From Diospyros lotus (lineage: Eukaryota; Streptophyta; Magnoliopsida; Ericales; Ebenaceae): DNA of 64,000 bases. Under the pieces are notes generated by a model. That model searched no databases. It was given only the letters and a program-made list of their open reading frames with translations, and was not told the origin of the DNA. Position numbers and translations under genes: made by a program. This document shows, piece by piece, positions 34,084 through 46,802 of this stretch (position 1 is the stretch's first letter; each line of letters opens with the position of its first letter). The DNA is taken from the NCBI RefSeq assembly GCF_014633365.1, contig NC_068347.1:34638116-34702115 (forward strand), read 5' to 3'.

Positions 34084-36078
34084 AGGTTGCATGTTGGTGG
34101 GCCTATTGGGCCGAACTTTGGGCCTTCGCGTTTCACTCCGTGGGCTACCATTTGCGTATGACAAAAAAATTATTTCTTCCGAAAAATGCCACACTCGCAA
34201 ATTAGCTTCACAAACCGACATGATATGCACAAAATTTATAATAGTATTATTCAAAATTAAAAAATTAACGGTAGATCTACTTACAATTAACAATATATCC
34301 TTTGGTTTTAGAAATAAACATCCTAATAGCGATATGTATGCGCCAAAAGCTTTTATATTAATACTACAATCGAAATATCAATACTATTTTTTATGTTAGA
34401 CGATTTTTTATATAATAAAATATTAGACCACGATAAAATGAGTATTAGATTAAAATAACTAATTTGATCTAAGATTGAACACTTATTGGTTTGCCTTTAG
34501 TCTAATACTCGAAAGGATTGAGATGGTGATTTTGTTTGAATCTTATATATATATATTAAATTTATATTAAAAAAATAACTTAGATTCACTAGGTGAAAAT
34601 GATCTCTCCTCTCATCAATGAACCAAATTTTTATTTTTTTTATTTTTGATTTGAACTCATTTAAAAAAAAAACACTTGATAGGTACATGATAATATTGAA
34701 ATCGTATGAACTTTTCGCTTATTTTTCTTATTAAATTTAAAATTGAACATTTCATCGATTCAATAAATTGTTTAAATCAAATGAAATCAAGTTTTTCAAA
34801 AAGTTGAATTGAATCTATCAAGTAAATACTCAAATTAAATAAATTAAAATTTTGAAAAAAATTAAAAAATTGAACCAACGGGAAAAATAAAAAAAAACCT
34901 AAATTTTAGTCAAAATGATATTATTTTTTTATATTTTGGTTGATTTACTTATTTTATTTTAATATAAAAATCGACCTAAATCACAATAAGCAAAACACTC
35001 AAATTGAAAAACTGAATCAAACCCAAATACAGAAGTGAACCACTAATTTGGATTAATTTGATTCAGTTATTTAGATTTGATCGAAACTATACTGACCCTC
35101 AGTCAATTCAGTCCAATAAATGAAAAAAATTAAAAAAGAAACATTGTACTCACAAATTATATTGTGACGTGAGCGGCCGGGTAAAAACCGGCCGAAAAGT
35201 GTGGCTGAGAAAGCAGGCTCCTGAAGAGGCAGTGAACCGTCTTCTCTAGGCTGTAACCACCGTCTCCGCCGCCGCCGGAAGCCATCCCTTCTCTCTCGTT
35301 ATCTCGTCTCTACTTTTTAACGGCTGACCACCACAGCACACACTAGTCAACCACTACAACGTACTATTGGCAACCAGTACAGCATCGTATCGCTGCCAAT
35401 TCCAGGGTTAGGGTTTTCACCTTCTCTTTTCATTTCGTCTACTCATTAGGTTATTTGTTTGCTTTTAGTTCATACTTTACCGAATTTGACCCCTGCGGTT
35501 ATCTTTTTAAAATTTATCACTTCCTCCCATATCTCTTGTTTCTTGTGGTTTCAGCCAAACCAGTACGAGATAATTTGATTGTTTTCTTGGTGGAATGCCG
35601 TCAAACAAATGATGAAGATGCTAAGTGGTGGCTGAGAAGAAACAGAGAATTTGTTTGATTAGGTCCACTGTAAGATACATGGCAGTGAATAGAGTGTTTC
35701 CCATTCACTGTATGACATTCTCTTAAAAGGGTTACAAGACCATTAGAAAGGGGAAAAAAGTAAAAAAAAAAAAAAAAATTTGTTTACAACAGTTTGCTGA
35801 AGGATTTTGATTTTTGAATGTATGACATATTGCTCGAATGTATGTAATTTTTGTTGTTCCCCCTCAAATGGGTGAACTGGTATTATCATACAAATTTGCT
35901 CAAAATTTTCTGAAAATATGCCTTTCAAATGACCTATGCGAATAAGCGCTTAGTTGATTCTTACTATTGATGAAGGGTATTCATACTATTAGTGACTATT
36001 CTTTTTCTGAAAATTTACTGTTTTTCTTTAAGATGATGCTCTAGAGATGATTGGTATATTTGTTTTCTTGTAGTCCTT
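34084..36078. other. Intergenic region and FAR1-gene leader
   Basis: 34150-35160 is AT-rich spacer without a gene. 35160-35410 is GC-richer and TC-rich and looks like a transcribed leader. Most of the remainder up to the AG at 36072-36073 is probably a leader intron of the FAR1 gene. Confidence 0.45.
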
Positions 36079-36557
36079 ATGGAGACAACTATTGAGGATA
36101 AATTTGTACCAGATGAAAGTTTAGTGGGACTAGAATCGGGTTTACTTGATGTTGCTAGAAATCTAGAACCATATGAGGGTATGTTATTTGAATCAGATGA
36201 AGCTGCCAAAACATTCTATGATGCGTATGCCAGGGGGATTGGATTTTTTACACGAATCGTATCATCACGTAAGTCTGAGTGTGATGGATCAATTATTTCT
36301 CGGCGACTGGCATGTAATAAGGAAGGATATAACCTCAGCAGCCAAAAGACTGGGCGTGTCCGAATTCGCAAGCGAGAGAGCAAGAGAGAAGGCTGCATGG
36401 CAATGATTCTTGTGAAGAGGGAGAAGCCTGGGAAATGGGTTGTGACAAAATTTGTTAAGGAACATAATCATCCACTAGTAGTTTCCTCAGGAAAAGACCG
36501 TCCAAGTCCAGTAAGTTCAGCTCATTTTCGTATCTTTAAATTTCTTATTCAGTGCTT

Positions 36558-36610
<53 letters not shown>

Positions 36611-38271
36611 CAGTTTTTATCTCCCTCTACTCTGTAATTATATTAGAGATGATGATTTATGGGAGATAGTGTGTGGATATCCCTTTGTCATGCAACGAAA
36701 GAATAAAAGATGTCACAAGGTTGTTTCTCCCTTGATACTATAAAAAAAATCAAAGCAAGATCCTATCATAATTACGGCATCAGAGGAATTAGAAGAGACT
36801 TCCAACCTTAGGTTGGGCATTTGCCCTTACATCTCAGCAATCATAAATACACAAGTCAGTTCTAACTTCTACAAATTTGTGATATTATTTTGCTTTCATA
36901 TTCTGAATGATTAGCCTATTTTTTTCTTTTTTGGCGGTTTCTTCTTAGTTATAACTACGTCTATTTTCTAAAGCAGTTAACACTTCACATTTCCACATTG
37001 TTTGTCAAGCTTATTGATTACGGCCTTTTAATCATAATAAACAATTGAAGTCAAAGGAAGTATTAAAAGGAAGGAACTAAATTGATTTATAGTGGTGGGA
37101 AGAAAAATAGAAGTCACCGGACCATAGTGTTGTAGAACATATTGGAACTAGCTCAAATTCAAAGCCAAATAACCATAAGTTACCTTAAGTTCAGGTTTTA
37201 ACAAAGTTGGGCATCCTTTAAGGTGCCATTTCCTCTCTAGTATTGAGGCCAGAATCCTAGCTTTTAACTAGTTATATTTTTTGCAAGCACTGATAGGTAT
37301 GAAGCACCACGTGATTCTTTGGCTATGTTTTTCAGCTTGTGAAATGTTAAGTTGTGTATGTTCAGTAGACGTTGCTTCAAACCTATTAGTGCTTGGGGTA
37401 TGGTATTCCATTTTTCCCGAAGTTACCTTGGACCAATAAGGTGATAGTATTCGCTGAGGGCTTGGGCTGTTCTTCCTTGAATCGAATCAACAAATTCTCA
37501 TCCCTGTTTGCTCTCATCTTTCCAGCAGTTTGTCAAACAGGGACTTTCAAATTGGATACCACCATACCATCCAATCATGTTGGACCATATATTGTATTAC
37601 CACTGGTTGGGTCAGATGTAGACAACCATATTGATGTATATACCAATGTGAAAGGGCATTTCTTGAAGGAAAAAAGGCTTTTGTATTTTTCGTGTGATAT
37701 TTCAAGTGTCATTGGCTAATATTCCTGCTTTTCACTTACTGGCGGTTTCTGTTAAAATTTATGTCTTGATGCAAGTAGAATGTGCATGCCAAATTCTTTA
37801 TCTTGTTAGTCATTACTCGTAGTTTTAGACCATTTAGAATGTCAGAAAACTTAAGAGGCATGAAAGAATTAAAGGAACCATGGTTGGTGCTGCTGTATTC
37901 CTGATGTTACCTATGAAGAAGAATGAAATCTAGCATGCTGCTTACTAAAAACTAGCCGTATTCATCAGCAAATACTGTGCTTTAGTTTCCATCAGCAGCG
38001 CGAACATACTTGGCTTTGTTATATTAAGGCGAATGTTGGGCCAACCGTGTTTGTTTTTGTGTCACAGGATGACAAAGACCGGAGAATTAGAGAGCTGTCG
38101 TCCAAGCTGTACCAGACAAATCAGCGGTTGGCAGCTTGTCGAGAACAGCTTCGAACCATTATGGAACATATCGAGGAACATGCGCAGTATCTATCAAGAA
38201 CCGTCGAGGGCATAGTGAGCAGCGTGAAAGAAGTGGAATCCGAAGATCAAGAACTTTCACACCCTTCCTAG
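36079..38271 (+). CDS. Small FAR1-domain protein (FAR-RED IMPAIRED RESPONSE 1 family)
   Basis: Two coding exons, 36079-36510 and 38068-38271, join in phase (636 nt, 211 aa) with GT/AG borders. Residues about 33-140 form the FAR1 DNA-binding domain, a WRKY-GCM1-type zinc fold related to Mutator-like transposases. Visible marks are FESDEAAKTFYDAYARGIGF, the Cys in SRRLACNKEGY, GCMAMILVKRE, and the closing VTKFVKEHNHPLV. The second exon encodes a Lys/Arg/Glu-rich coiled coil (IRELSSKLYQTNQRLAACRE, EHAQYLS). There is no MULE transposase core or SWIM finger. This layout matches the short plant FAR1-family proteins (At3g59470 type), not full-length FHY3/FAR1. It probably acts in the nucleus. The acceptor at 36072-36073, just before the ATG, implies a leader intron. 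Confidence 0.85.
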
Positions 38272-40341
38272 GAACAGCAATGGCTCCAGACATCCTGTGC
38301 ATGAACTCCATCTCTCCTAGGGATCACCCAGATTCTTTCCATAGGAAGAACATCCCGGCAGCCGCTCCGATTCCCGGCATCATCGCCGCCCCGTCTGGTT
38401 GGCTGATGGAAGAGCTCGGAATGCTTATAGAGATTGAACACAATGAAGAGCTAGGAATGCTTATTATGTAGCTAATTTAGTACAGCCTGGTCCTCCATCT
38501 GGTCATTTGTACTGGTATTGTTTCTGTCGTGTGAATGGGATGGAAGATGAGAATGGCAGCCACAAGCCTTCTATGACTACCCCTCTGTGTATGACCATCT
38601 CTTTTGTAATCGTTTTTGGTGGGTATAGAGATAATCGAGAGTTAAAATTTATGTAATTGACTTTTCTTGTGGGACTAAATCTCGTAATTATTATTATTAG
38701 ATTTATCTTTTTTCTCACGATTATGTTGAAATCGGGTAAAGAGGTTAGTTGGATGAAAGTATAAAATTTATATAGTTACTCCACTTCTTTCATGATTTTG
38801 TTAATTTATTTTAAAATTTATAATATTTTTAAAATATTATCCACTTTTGATGATATTTATATATTTATTATGACATAAAATATAACTTATCAATATAGAT
38901 ATTATCAAGGTATTATATTTAAATATTTAAATAAAAATTTGATTCAAAAAATAAATTTTTTTTCAAAGGTTGTAATCAAAAAGTCAAACTGAATTTTGTT
39001 GAGTTCAATCTTGACTTAGCTCAACATAAGCTCAGATGCTTGTTGGTGAGCTTGAGCTATTATTTTATTTAAATTAATTTGTTATTTTATTTTATTATAT
39101 ATATTTTATGATATTAAATAATTAAATTAATATATATTAATTTTAAATATATTTAATTTAATTATATTATAATAATTTAAATTTTAAAAAAAATATGTTA
39201 AATAATATATTTATAAATTTATAAAAAAATATATTAATACATTTATAAATGAGTTTGTTTAAGAGATATTTGCAAACTTTTTAATTGAACATATGTGTGA
39301 GTCTTTAATAGAGTTTATTAATATTTAAGAGTTTTTAATTTAATATATTCATGATTTTTAATGGATGGAATTTTATTGAATTTAAATTTAATTTGTGAAT
39401 AAATAGAGGTTCAAAATTATACTCAAATTCAGTTCATTTATCTGATCCAACAAATTCAAGATAATTATTTTCAAATCCAACACACGACTAGAACCATTCA
39501 ACGCAATTGCGATCCTAAAAATTTCTTTCCAAAATTCCCTATTTGTTCTCGCCAATTTGTATTGGATGAGACAAAAATAAAAACGACATCGTTCGACATC
39601 GTTCCTTACCTTCTCAATTCGCAACAGTCTTCTCTCTCTCTCTCCCCTCGTCGATGGGCGTCGAAGGAGCCGAGGAGAAGCCTCCTGTTCTCCGTCTACA
39701 TTTCCCTCAGTTCCTCAGGTTAGGGTCTCTCTCTCTCACTCTCTAGCATTTGCGTATGCTTGAATGGAAATCTACTGGTAGTGGCTGAATTTGACGAATC
39801 GCAGCTCATGATTCTCTCTTTCTTTTTTTTTGTATTTTCTGGAGGGGGTGGGAGGCTGAATTTGATGAATCGCAGCCCATGGACTTGATTCCACTCACCA
39901 TCTTACGAGTTCATTTGATCATTTTGGGGCTCAAAATAGGCTTGCAGTGTGTTGACAATTAATCTCTTTTAGTTTTTTGTTTTTTGTTTTTTTTTTTTTT
40001 CGGGGGGGGGGGGGGGGGGTGTGTGTGTTTAGATTTCATCTGCATCATGAGGGTTAGGTATATGAAGTTTTTGCCTTTACTTGCAGAGATCAGAGATAAT
40101 ATGCTCTATGGTACCATCTAACAGTGTAATCTGCGGACATTATTATCAAAACAGATCTTCAAATCCACTCTCTACAACATTATCAAAAACAAATATACAC
40201 CTCTTTTGAACTGAATAATCTCCTAGCTAGTTAGTGAGTCCATTCTCTAACATTGCATGAATGATATGAGAGTTTTTCCTTTAGGCTTCAGCTGCAAACA
40301 GAGGAAGAGATGGTTGTCAGTGAGGAGATCCATTTTGAGCT
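38272..40341. other. Intergenic region with an AT-rich core and an orphan exon-like segment
   Basis: 38750-39400 is extremely AT-rich. A short open segment at 39654-39718 starts with ATG (MGVEGAEEKPPVLRLHFPQF) and ends at a CAG/GT border, like a first coding exon with no partner found. 39757-39850 is related to 62350-62435 beyond the second NLR gene. A tract of 18 G follows at 40002-40019. Confidence 0.5.
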
Positions 40342-43110
40342 TCACTGATCCTCAAATTTTAAGTCACTTGCATAATTTTGAAATTCCATAGGAGCAGAGA
40401 CATTGTTTCTCAATCCTTCATGCTTAAAACCAAACCTAACAGTTGGTATATGCTCCACAATCCAACGATCTTGGCCTTTGTCTGGTAGCATTCTGCTTAA
40501 TAAATTTGTATGCATATGAGAAAAGAAAAGAGTTTTGAGTTTCTTCAGGTGGCGGATCCCTGAAGGAACCTCTTGTAATTGCTGACATGGCCCAAATATT
40601 AGCTCTTCAAGAAGAGTCAATGCCCCTTCCTCTATTATCACTGAACGCAATCCCTCCTCAGAACAAAGACTTAACCTCTTGAGTTTTGGAAACCATCCAG
40701 CCTTAAAAGACATTTGGTCTCCATAACACACGTTAGTGAGAGTGAGCGCTAGTAGGTTAGACAACGCTTGAAGCCCCTGCAGTGGATCATCAACCAAACC
40801 TGACAAGAGCAGTTTTAGTTCTCGTAGAGTTTGAAGTTGAGCAATCCAACATGGTAGCTTTTTCAAACGTCCACACAAGACGAGCCGCTCAAGAGATTTA
40901 GGTGGAGCAGAAACCGAATCCAAATCCAGAATTTCATGTTCACTTATAGTGCATACCGCCAAAAATTTAAGATGTTTCATATTCTGAATGCTGTTAAAAA
41001 GATCCCTGCAATTTTTTGTTCTCAATTTGCAGATGCCCAACTTCCTCAACTTCTGCAAATTCTGAAGCTCTTTAAATAGGCTAACTGCATCATGATTTGC
41101 CTCCACAAGCCATAGCTTCTGCAACTCCTCTAAACAACCAATCCCTCCTCGTATCTTTACCCCTTTTACGGTATCTAAACGAAAACTCCAATGGTGATGG
41201 TTAAATGCCAAAAGATGCCTCAACTTATGGAGCCTGTTGATCTGAAAAGGTAGCTCACGCACAAGACAATATTTCAAATCCAGAGTCTGCAGGTTGTGCA
41301 GCTTCCTAATTGACTTGGGAATCACTGTGACCTTTGTATGCCTTACACTTAGGTATCTCAAATGACGTAGCTTTCCCACTTCTTTATGAATCTGAATCAA
41401 AGGAGAATCACTAAGATCTAGCGTTTTCAGAAGTTTGAAATTTATTGCCAGTGTACTCATAAGGGGTTTCTCTGGCAACTTAACCACTTGAAAAAGCAAA
41501 ATTGAACGAATCCAGGATATCTTACCCCTTTCAAGAATGTTGTTCAAATTGTAATCCATATGTATTGACAATCTTCGAGTAATGTCATTGAAACTCGAAT
41601 TCTCTGCTCCTAAAACCTGACAAAAGTTCAACTCCATAGACTTTGTCACGATGATCTCTCGCACCACATCATGCACCCTGCAGGTTTTAACTCTCCCATC
41701 AGATTTCTTACTTGACACTTGAACCAAGCTTCTATGGATGAGCTCGGACAGGTACTCTTCTGCAACTTCTTCCAAAGTTTTGCCTCTCTGTTCTTCAATG
41801 AAGCCCTCTGCTATCCACAACCGGATCAATCTTCCACAATTAATAGAGTAATCCTCAGGTATTATGCCAAAGTACAAGAAACAGGATCTGAGGTAGTAGG
41901 GCAAATCATGGTAACTAAGCAACACAATTTTTGAGATGCTTGTAAGGGCAGGTTTCCTTTGTAACTCAGAGCCTAGGCTATCGTAGAACCTCTTCCATTC
42001 TGATGCAACCTTGTTTTTGATGGACAGAATACCACTTATTGCCACAATAGCAAGTGGCAATCCTTCACATTTTTGAACGATTCGAAGAGATACGTCCTTC
42101 AATTCAGGGGGACAGCGGCCCTCGAAGTCCCTTTGGAAGGCCCTTATGCAGAAGAGGTCCCAAGCCTTCTCTTCGGGCAGGGGCTGAAGACGGTGGAAAT
42201 GATCCCCTGGCGATTCTTTGCAGAAATCTGCAACCTCGTCACTGCGGGTGGTGATGATTACCCTGCCGTCTTTCCCATTTCTGGGAAAAGCATGTTTGAT
42301 GAATTCCCAAAAGCTTGTTGTCCATACATCATCAAAGACAATTAGATACCTGTTCTGAGTTAGAAATTCCCTCAGGTTGTGAACGAGTGAATTCTGGCCC
42401 ATTGTATCAATTCCTTCAGATTGGTAAAACTGTTTCAGCGTTGTTCTGAGTATCTCCTCCAACTTGTATGATCTAGAGACAGGGACCCAAGCGCAGCAAT
42501 CAAAGTGTCCGGTCACCGTTTTTTTTCCATAAACGTTGCTAGCAAGAGTGGTCTTGCCAACTCCAGGCATCCCCACTACCGAAATCACCACTCGTTTTGA
42601 CTCTTTGGATATCAATTGCCGGGTCAATTCATCTCTGAGGGATTCAATTCCCACGAGTTCATCTTCCTCGACGAAGAGGGAAGCCACTGGAGGATCATAA
42701 CACGGCCGTTCAATTCTTTCACTCCCTGATCCTTGTATCACACTGACTCTATACCTGTCAGCCCTCTCCTTGATCTCACCAATCGTCCGATTGATGTCTT
42801 GAATCTGAGAGGCTATGTTTACTCTACGGAGTAAACTGCCGAAACGACGCCGCCTTCCTCGATCAAGCATGTATTCTTCGATCACATCCTCGATTCGGTA
42901 CGCCACTTCCCGGACCTGCTTCACCCAAAACATGGCGGCATCATCTCCGGTTTCTGCCCTAAGATCGGCGTCTTTTAGGAAAGACTGTATGCTCTCCAAT
43001 TCAGCTTTGATGCTCGCAACATCTCGGCGGACATTGCTCAAAAGCTTCGCTTCGTTGACTATCAATGGCGCCAAAGTCTGGATCGCGGCGTTTACCACGC
43101 TGTACGCCAT
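40342..43110 (-). CDS. CC-NB-ARC-LRR immune receptor, RPM1-like (copy 1)
   Basis: A single uninterrupted exon encodes 922 aa from the ATG at 43110; an upstream in-frame Arg-rich extension has no ATG. Residues 1-130 are an Rx-type coiled coil with an EDVID-like RIEDVIEEY at 72-80. The NB-ARC shows the P-loop GMPGVGKTTLA (180-190), kinase-2 LIVFDDVW (256-263), the RNBS-B region RVIITTR (283-289), GLPLA (350-354), CFLYFGIIPED (410-420) and VHD (479-481) in place of MHD. LRRs follow from about 550, with a conserved block LRYLSVRHTKVTVIPKSIRK. Such proteins sit in the cytoplasm or at the plasma membrane and trigger defence when they sense pathogen effectors or modified host proteins. The nearly identical gene at 59258-62050 in the same orientation shows recent duplication. 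Confidence 0.93.
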   Translation of the reverse strand: MAYSVVNAAIQTLAPLIVNEAKLLSNVRRDVASIKAELESIQSFLKDADLRAETGDDAAMFWVKQVREVAYRIEDVIEEYMLDRGRRRRFGSLLRRVNIASQIQDINRTIGEIKERADRYRVSVIQGSGSERIERPCYDPPVASLFVEEDELVGIESLRDELTRQLISKESKRVVISVVGMPGVGKTTLASNVYGKKTVTGHFDCCAWVPVSRSYKLEEILRTTLKQFYQSEGIDTMGQNSLVHNLREFLTQNRYLIVFDDVWTTSFWEFIKHAFPRNGKDGRVIITTRSDEVADFCKESPGDHFHRLQPLPEEKAWDLFCIRAFQRDFEGRCPPELKDVSLRIVQKCEGLPLAIVAISGILSIKNKVASEWKRFYDSLGSELQRKPALTSISKIVLLSYHDLPYYLRSCFLYFGIIPEDYSINCGRLIRLWIAEGFIEEQRGKTLEEVAEEYLSELIHRSLVQVSSKKSDGRVKTCRVHDVVREIIVTKSMELNFCQVLGAENSSFNDITRRLSIHMDYNLNNILERGKISWIRSILLFQVVKLPEKPLMSTLAINFKLLKTLDLSDSPLIQIHKEVGKLRHLRYLSVRHTKVTVIPKSIRKLHNLQTLDLKYCLVRELPFQINRLHKLRHLLAFNHHHWSFRLDTVKGVKIRGGIGCLEELQKLWLVEANHDAVSLFKELQNLQKLRKLGICKLRTKNCRDLFNSIQNMKHLKFLAVCTISEHEILDLDSVSAPPKSLERLVLCGRLKKLPCWIAQLQTLRELKLLLSGLVDDPLQGLQALSNLLALTLTNVCYGDQMSFKAGWFPKLKRLSLCSEEGLRSVIIEEGALTLLEELIFGPCQQLQEVPSGIRHLKKLKTLFFSHMHTNLLSRMLPDKGQDRWIVEHIPTVRFGFKHEGLRNNVSAPMEFQNYASDLKFEDQ

Positions 43111-45703
43111 TACTCTGAATCCACTTCTTTTTCTTCTTCTTCTTCTTCTTCTCGTCACTGAATCGAGCTACTTTCCTTGACTTCTGAAAGTATGTCTTTC
43201 CTTGGCTTATGAAAGTCTGTCTCCAGATGGAAGACTTTCTTCTGATTGGTCAAAACTTTGAATTAGTACAACTCTTATTTTCAAATGATATTTTGATAAA
43301 TAAAATCCTTCGGATTTCTAATTTTATTAACATTTTTTGTTTTTTAGAAAGTGCGCATGAGAAGGCATCAAGTTATATAAAATTGAATGAAAAACAAATA
43401 ATATACTAAATAAGACTATTTGTTTGGAGGAAAGAGAGAATGGGGAGTGGCTATTGAGAAGCAGAGTGAGTGAGATAGAGATTGCAACACAGATGCAGAC
43501 GACAACAGCGATGCAAGCGCACACGACGTTGGTGTTGCAAGCAGAGATTGAAAGAGGCAAGCTCGATGGAGACGGCGGCATAAGCAAAGGCAAGCAGAGA
43601 TTGAAAGAGGCAAGCTCGATGGAGATGGCGGCATAAGCAAAGGCTGAGAGAGATAGGGCGCAACAAAGATAGAGATAGGTGACGTCGCGCGACGAAGAGA
43701 CTACATATGTATTTTGTTAAATTTTAGTAAAAACAACAAACAAACAAGATTAAAACCTTACTCTAATCACTCACCCATTCAACATGTTACACAAAAAAAA
43801 TGGACAATTTTATTCAAGGATTGTAAACATTAGGGGAAGTGGGTAAATTAGAATGGTTCACATAATTCCCAGAGCCCATAGAGTATGAAGGAAAAGTTGT
43901 GAAAATGTTATTTTCATATTTTAATTTATTCTCGAAAATTTTAAACATGAAAAAATAATTTAGCTATATTTTTTTATTTTAGGAAAATAAATTATGGTTT
44001 GGATGATGGGGAATATGCTGTTTTTTTATCGGTAGAGTAATATATATTTTACTATTCAGTGGCACACAGATCAATCAAATATTAAATAGCCATGCAAATA
44101 ATTAAGAGACTACACATGATTCAAAAATTAGTAATCGAGTATGTGATTTTGATCTATCTAGTACAGGTGGTATTAACAAGCCCAGCAGCCTAGGCTTCCA
44201 CCGACGGTCGCCATCAGCTCCCACCTCCCACACTCTCTCTCTCTCTCTCTCTCTCTCTCGTCAACGTTGCCCCCACCAAATCCATTTCCCTTCCCTCTCT
44301 CTCTCTCCTATCGACGTTTCTCACGGCCGCCATCATTGCACCCGAAGAGAAGGCTTGGGAAGCACCCCCAATTTGTCTTTTAATAATAGATTCCCTTGCC
44401 ATTTTGTCTCTTTCTCAATTCACCCTATCCCAGGCGCATTAAAGCTGTGCCGCCAAAGCCGCAGCTTTCACTTTCACATGCTATTTTGACTTTTTAAAGG
44501 GAGCAATCAAATCCTTTTTGATTTTGATAATTATTAATTAATTTTTAAAAATATTTTATAATACTAAATAAATATTAAAAAAGAAGTCTTCCTAATTTTT
44601 AAAAGTCTTATCTCTGCCACTGGCTCTCAAAAGTCTTCCTCCTGCCTGCCTTCCATTGGGTTGCACATGGACGCCACCATCTACCCTAATTCTCGCCATT
44701 TCCTCCCTCAAGCAATAATGCCCAGCGGGTCTCGCGCACTGTATTATTATTTTTTACAATTTTTTTTTTTTGAATTACCCCTCATTATTAGTAGGGTCTT
44801 CAGCCACCCTACCCTAAAACTACATAAAATTAACTAAACTAGAGGAGGAGGAGGAACTAATTAAGTTATATGTCTTTCTAGTAGCAGTGTAACTTCTCCC
44901 GAATAAATTAGTTCATAGCTTGCACAAGGGGGAGGTAATCTCAGAAGTGTCGTACTTAATTTAGAATAATATATAATACATAAAAATATCTTTTATTAAC
45001 TCAAAAATTTCATCCGAACAGACCAATTAAATACCAAAAATCTATTCTTGTAACTCGTCATAAAGCCCACCTTCTCCTCAAGAATTTCCTAGGCCACTAC
45101 GTCTTCTGCAACTTGTCCATTGAAGATCAGTTGTGGAACATCTTTCAAAATCTATAAAATCACTGTTGGCTGTTGCTCTACTACCATTGAGTAGAGGAAT
45201 TGATGTCTCAACTCCATTGAACCTGCACTCCTACTCTTTGTTCTCTCTGTTAATGATGCAGCCTGTGGACTAGAAAGAAAAATGCTCTTGATTCTCCCCT
45301 TGTTTCAAGTTTCACGATACGTACAATTCAACTATTGATCTTCTTGTCTTTTTCAGTTTTGAAAAAGATAAATTGGAGCATTTTTTGTGTTGAAATGTCT
45401 ACATATGTAAAAAAAAAGATGCATTATTATATTATATTTTAATAATAGTAGCTTCTAATATAGAGGATAAGACCACACGTAGAGATAATTGAAGGTTTAG
45501 AATTCATATAATCAAACCCACCTAGTAAGTTAGCCATGGATACTAGTAGCTTCATGTTTATGAAAGTTTTGAGTTGTGGAATTTGCTTGGTTTACGAACT
45601 TGTGATGCTAAACTTCACTATGATTAAATATTTTGCATTTATATATTTGAAAATTTTTGTCAAGCAAGAAACACATAATAATACATAAAATTAGGTAGCT
45701 GGG
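43111..45703. other. Intergenic region upstream of NLR copy 1
   Basis: The first 100 bases resemble the region upstream of NLR copy 2. A two-unit 53-bp tandem repeat lies at 43537-43642, and a CT repeat at about 44231-44260. A short match (GCAACTTGTCCATTGAAGATCAG near 45108) recurs at about 62669 upstream of NLR copy 2. No gene was recognised. Confidence 0.5.
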
Positions 45704-46152
45704 TGATGATGGTTTTTGGGACCGACCACCACGTGCCACCTCTGCGACTGGACCTCGGGAATGGAACCTCGGACTTGGGGATGTCGGACCTCGGGTGTAG
45801 GACCTGCAAGACAATGGAGGGCCGGGGCTTGGATCCCCCGGGGTGGACTCCGACGCTCAAATCAATAGAGTAAAGTAAGTAGTAGTAAGTGAGAGAGCTG
45901 TAGAGCTTGTATATACCTGGCGAGAGTCCTTGTCTTTTATAGGCGAAACCGTTTTGGGGTACCCGAGATGAGCGGGCACGACCCCCGAGAATCCCGGTCA
46001 AGTTGGAACGGGTCTTGCGGTTCGGCCCGGATTTCCCGGGCTCCGCTCCGGAGTGTTGACTTGCCACGTGTCGGTCTCTCAGGTGATCCGCGTGGCAGGT
46101 GAGACTATCAATGCGTAGGGGTATTCTAGTAATTTCAGTTGATGCCACATCA
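45704..46152 (-). repeat. 3' LTR of the Tat element
   Basis: It reads TGATGATGG to CACATCA on the plus strand and is colinear with 55195-55643. Its inner edge is followed by the pyrimidine run CTTGCCCCCCACTCC (46153-46167), the complement of the polypurine tract. Confidence 0.93.
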
Positions 46153-46167
46153 CTTGCCCCCCACTCC
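46153..46167 (-). promoter_or_regulatory. Polypurine tract of the Tat element
   Basis: GGAGTGGGGGGCAAG on the minus strand abuts the 3' LTR. This is the expected second-strand primer. Confidence 0.8.
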
Positions 46168-46380
46168 TTGGGTCGAGCTGAAAACCATGCTGGGTCGAGG
46201 AGTAGGTTGCCTGACTGTTGATTTTTACCAAGGCGCACGAGAGTGTTTTTAAAATTGAGATTAGTGCTTAAAAACCTCATTTACTACCCTGAAATTATAG
46301 GGATGAGTTTTGGTTAGAGGGAAGAATTCGTTTGGAGGGAAACATTGTCATTTTGAATTTTTCTTCCTTTGGGTCCCCTC

Positions 46381-46388
46381 TATATAAG
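46381..46388 (+). promoter_or_regulatory. TATA box for the antisense gene of the Tat element
   Basis: TATATAAG lies 422 bases upstream of the antisense ATG at 46803. A leader with a possible intron 46444-46658 follows (donor GAG/GTTAGT, branch-like TTACTAAC, acceptor TTTTTGCAG), placing the transcript start near 46410. Confidence 0.55.
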
Positions 46389-46802
46389 CCCTAAGGCCCC
46401 ACCCCACACTTATTATTTCAAGACAAGCATTCATCTCCTTGAGGTTAGTCTTTCACATCCTCCTTTGCTTTTATTTTTCCTTATTTGTTATTTATTTATT
46501 TATTTATTTATTTTTTTTTTTTTTTTTTTGGGTTAGCCATAGCCGACCCTTGGGCTTTGACAAAGTCCTTGGGCTTTTCCTTTGTTAATAATAACAAAAC
46601 GATCTTTAAAACAAGGCAACTTTACTAACCTGTTTCCTTGTCTCTTCTTTTTTTGCAGGCGTGACTCGAGGTTTTCCCAAGCTAAATCGCGCCTACTGAG
46701 CTCTCCGAGGCTCTAGCCCAGTCGTGGTTGTTTTTCCTTGACCTCAGCCTTTACTCTCCTGGTCAGTGACCTTCTCTTAACTACTTCTGCTCGTTTTTTA
46801 GC

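Noticed and set aside
37393..37719. 108-codon open frame in the FAR1 intron
   Set aside because: No recognisable motif, no splice signals linking it to the flanking exons, and composition like the surrounding intron.
43111..43158. Arg-rich N-terminal extension of NLR copy 1
   Set aside because: It begins with GTG, is encoded by a TTC repeat and lacks an ATG; the homologous ATG at 43110 matches the start of copy 2.
43537..43642. Two-copy 53-bp repeat read as a small protein
   Set aside because: The frames on both strands are created by the duplication and CT/GA-rich sequence; no start context or homology.
45660..46280. Open frame on the minus strand repeated at 55148-55639
   Set aside because: Both lie inside the two LTRs of the Tat element; similarity reflects LTR identity, not a gene family.
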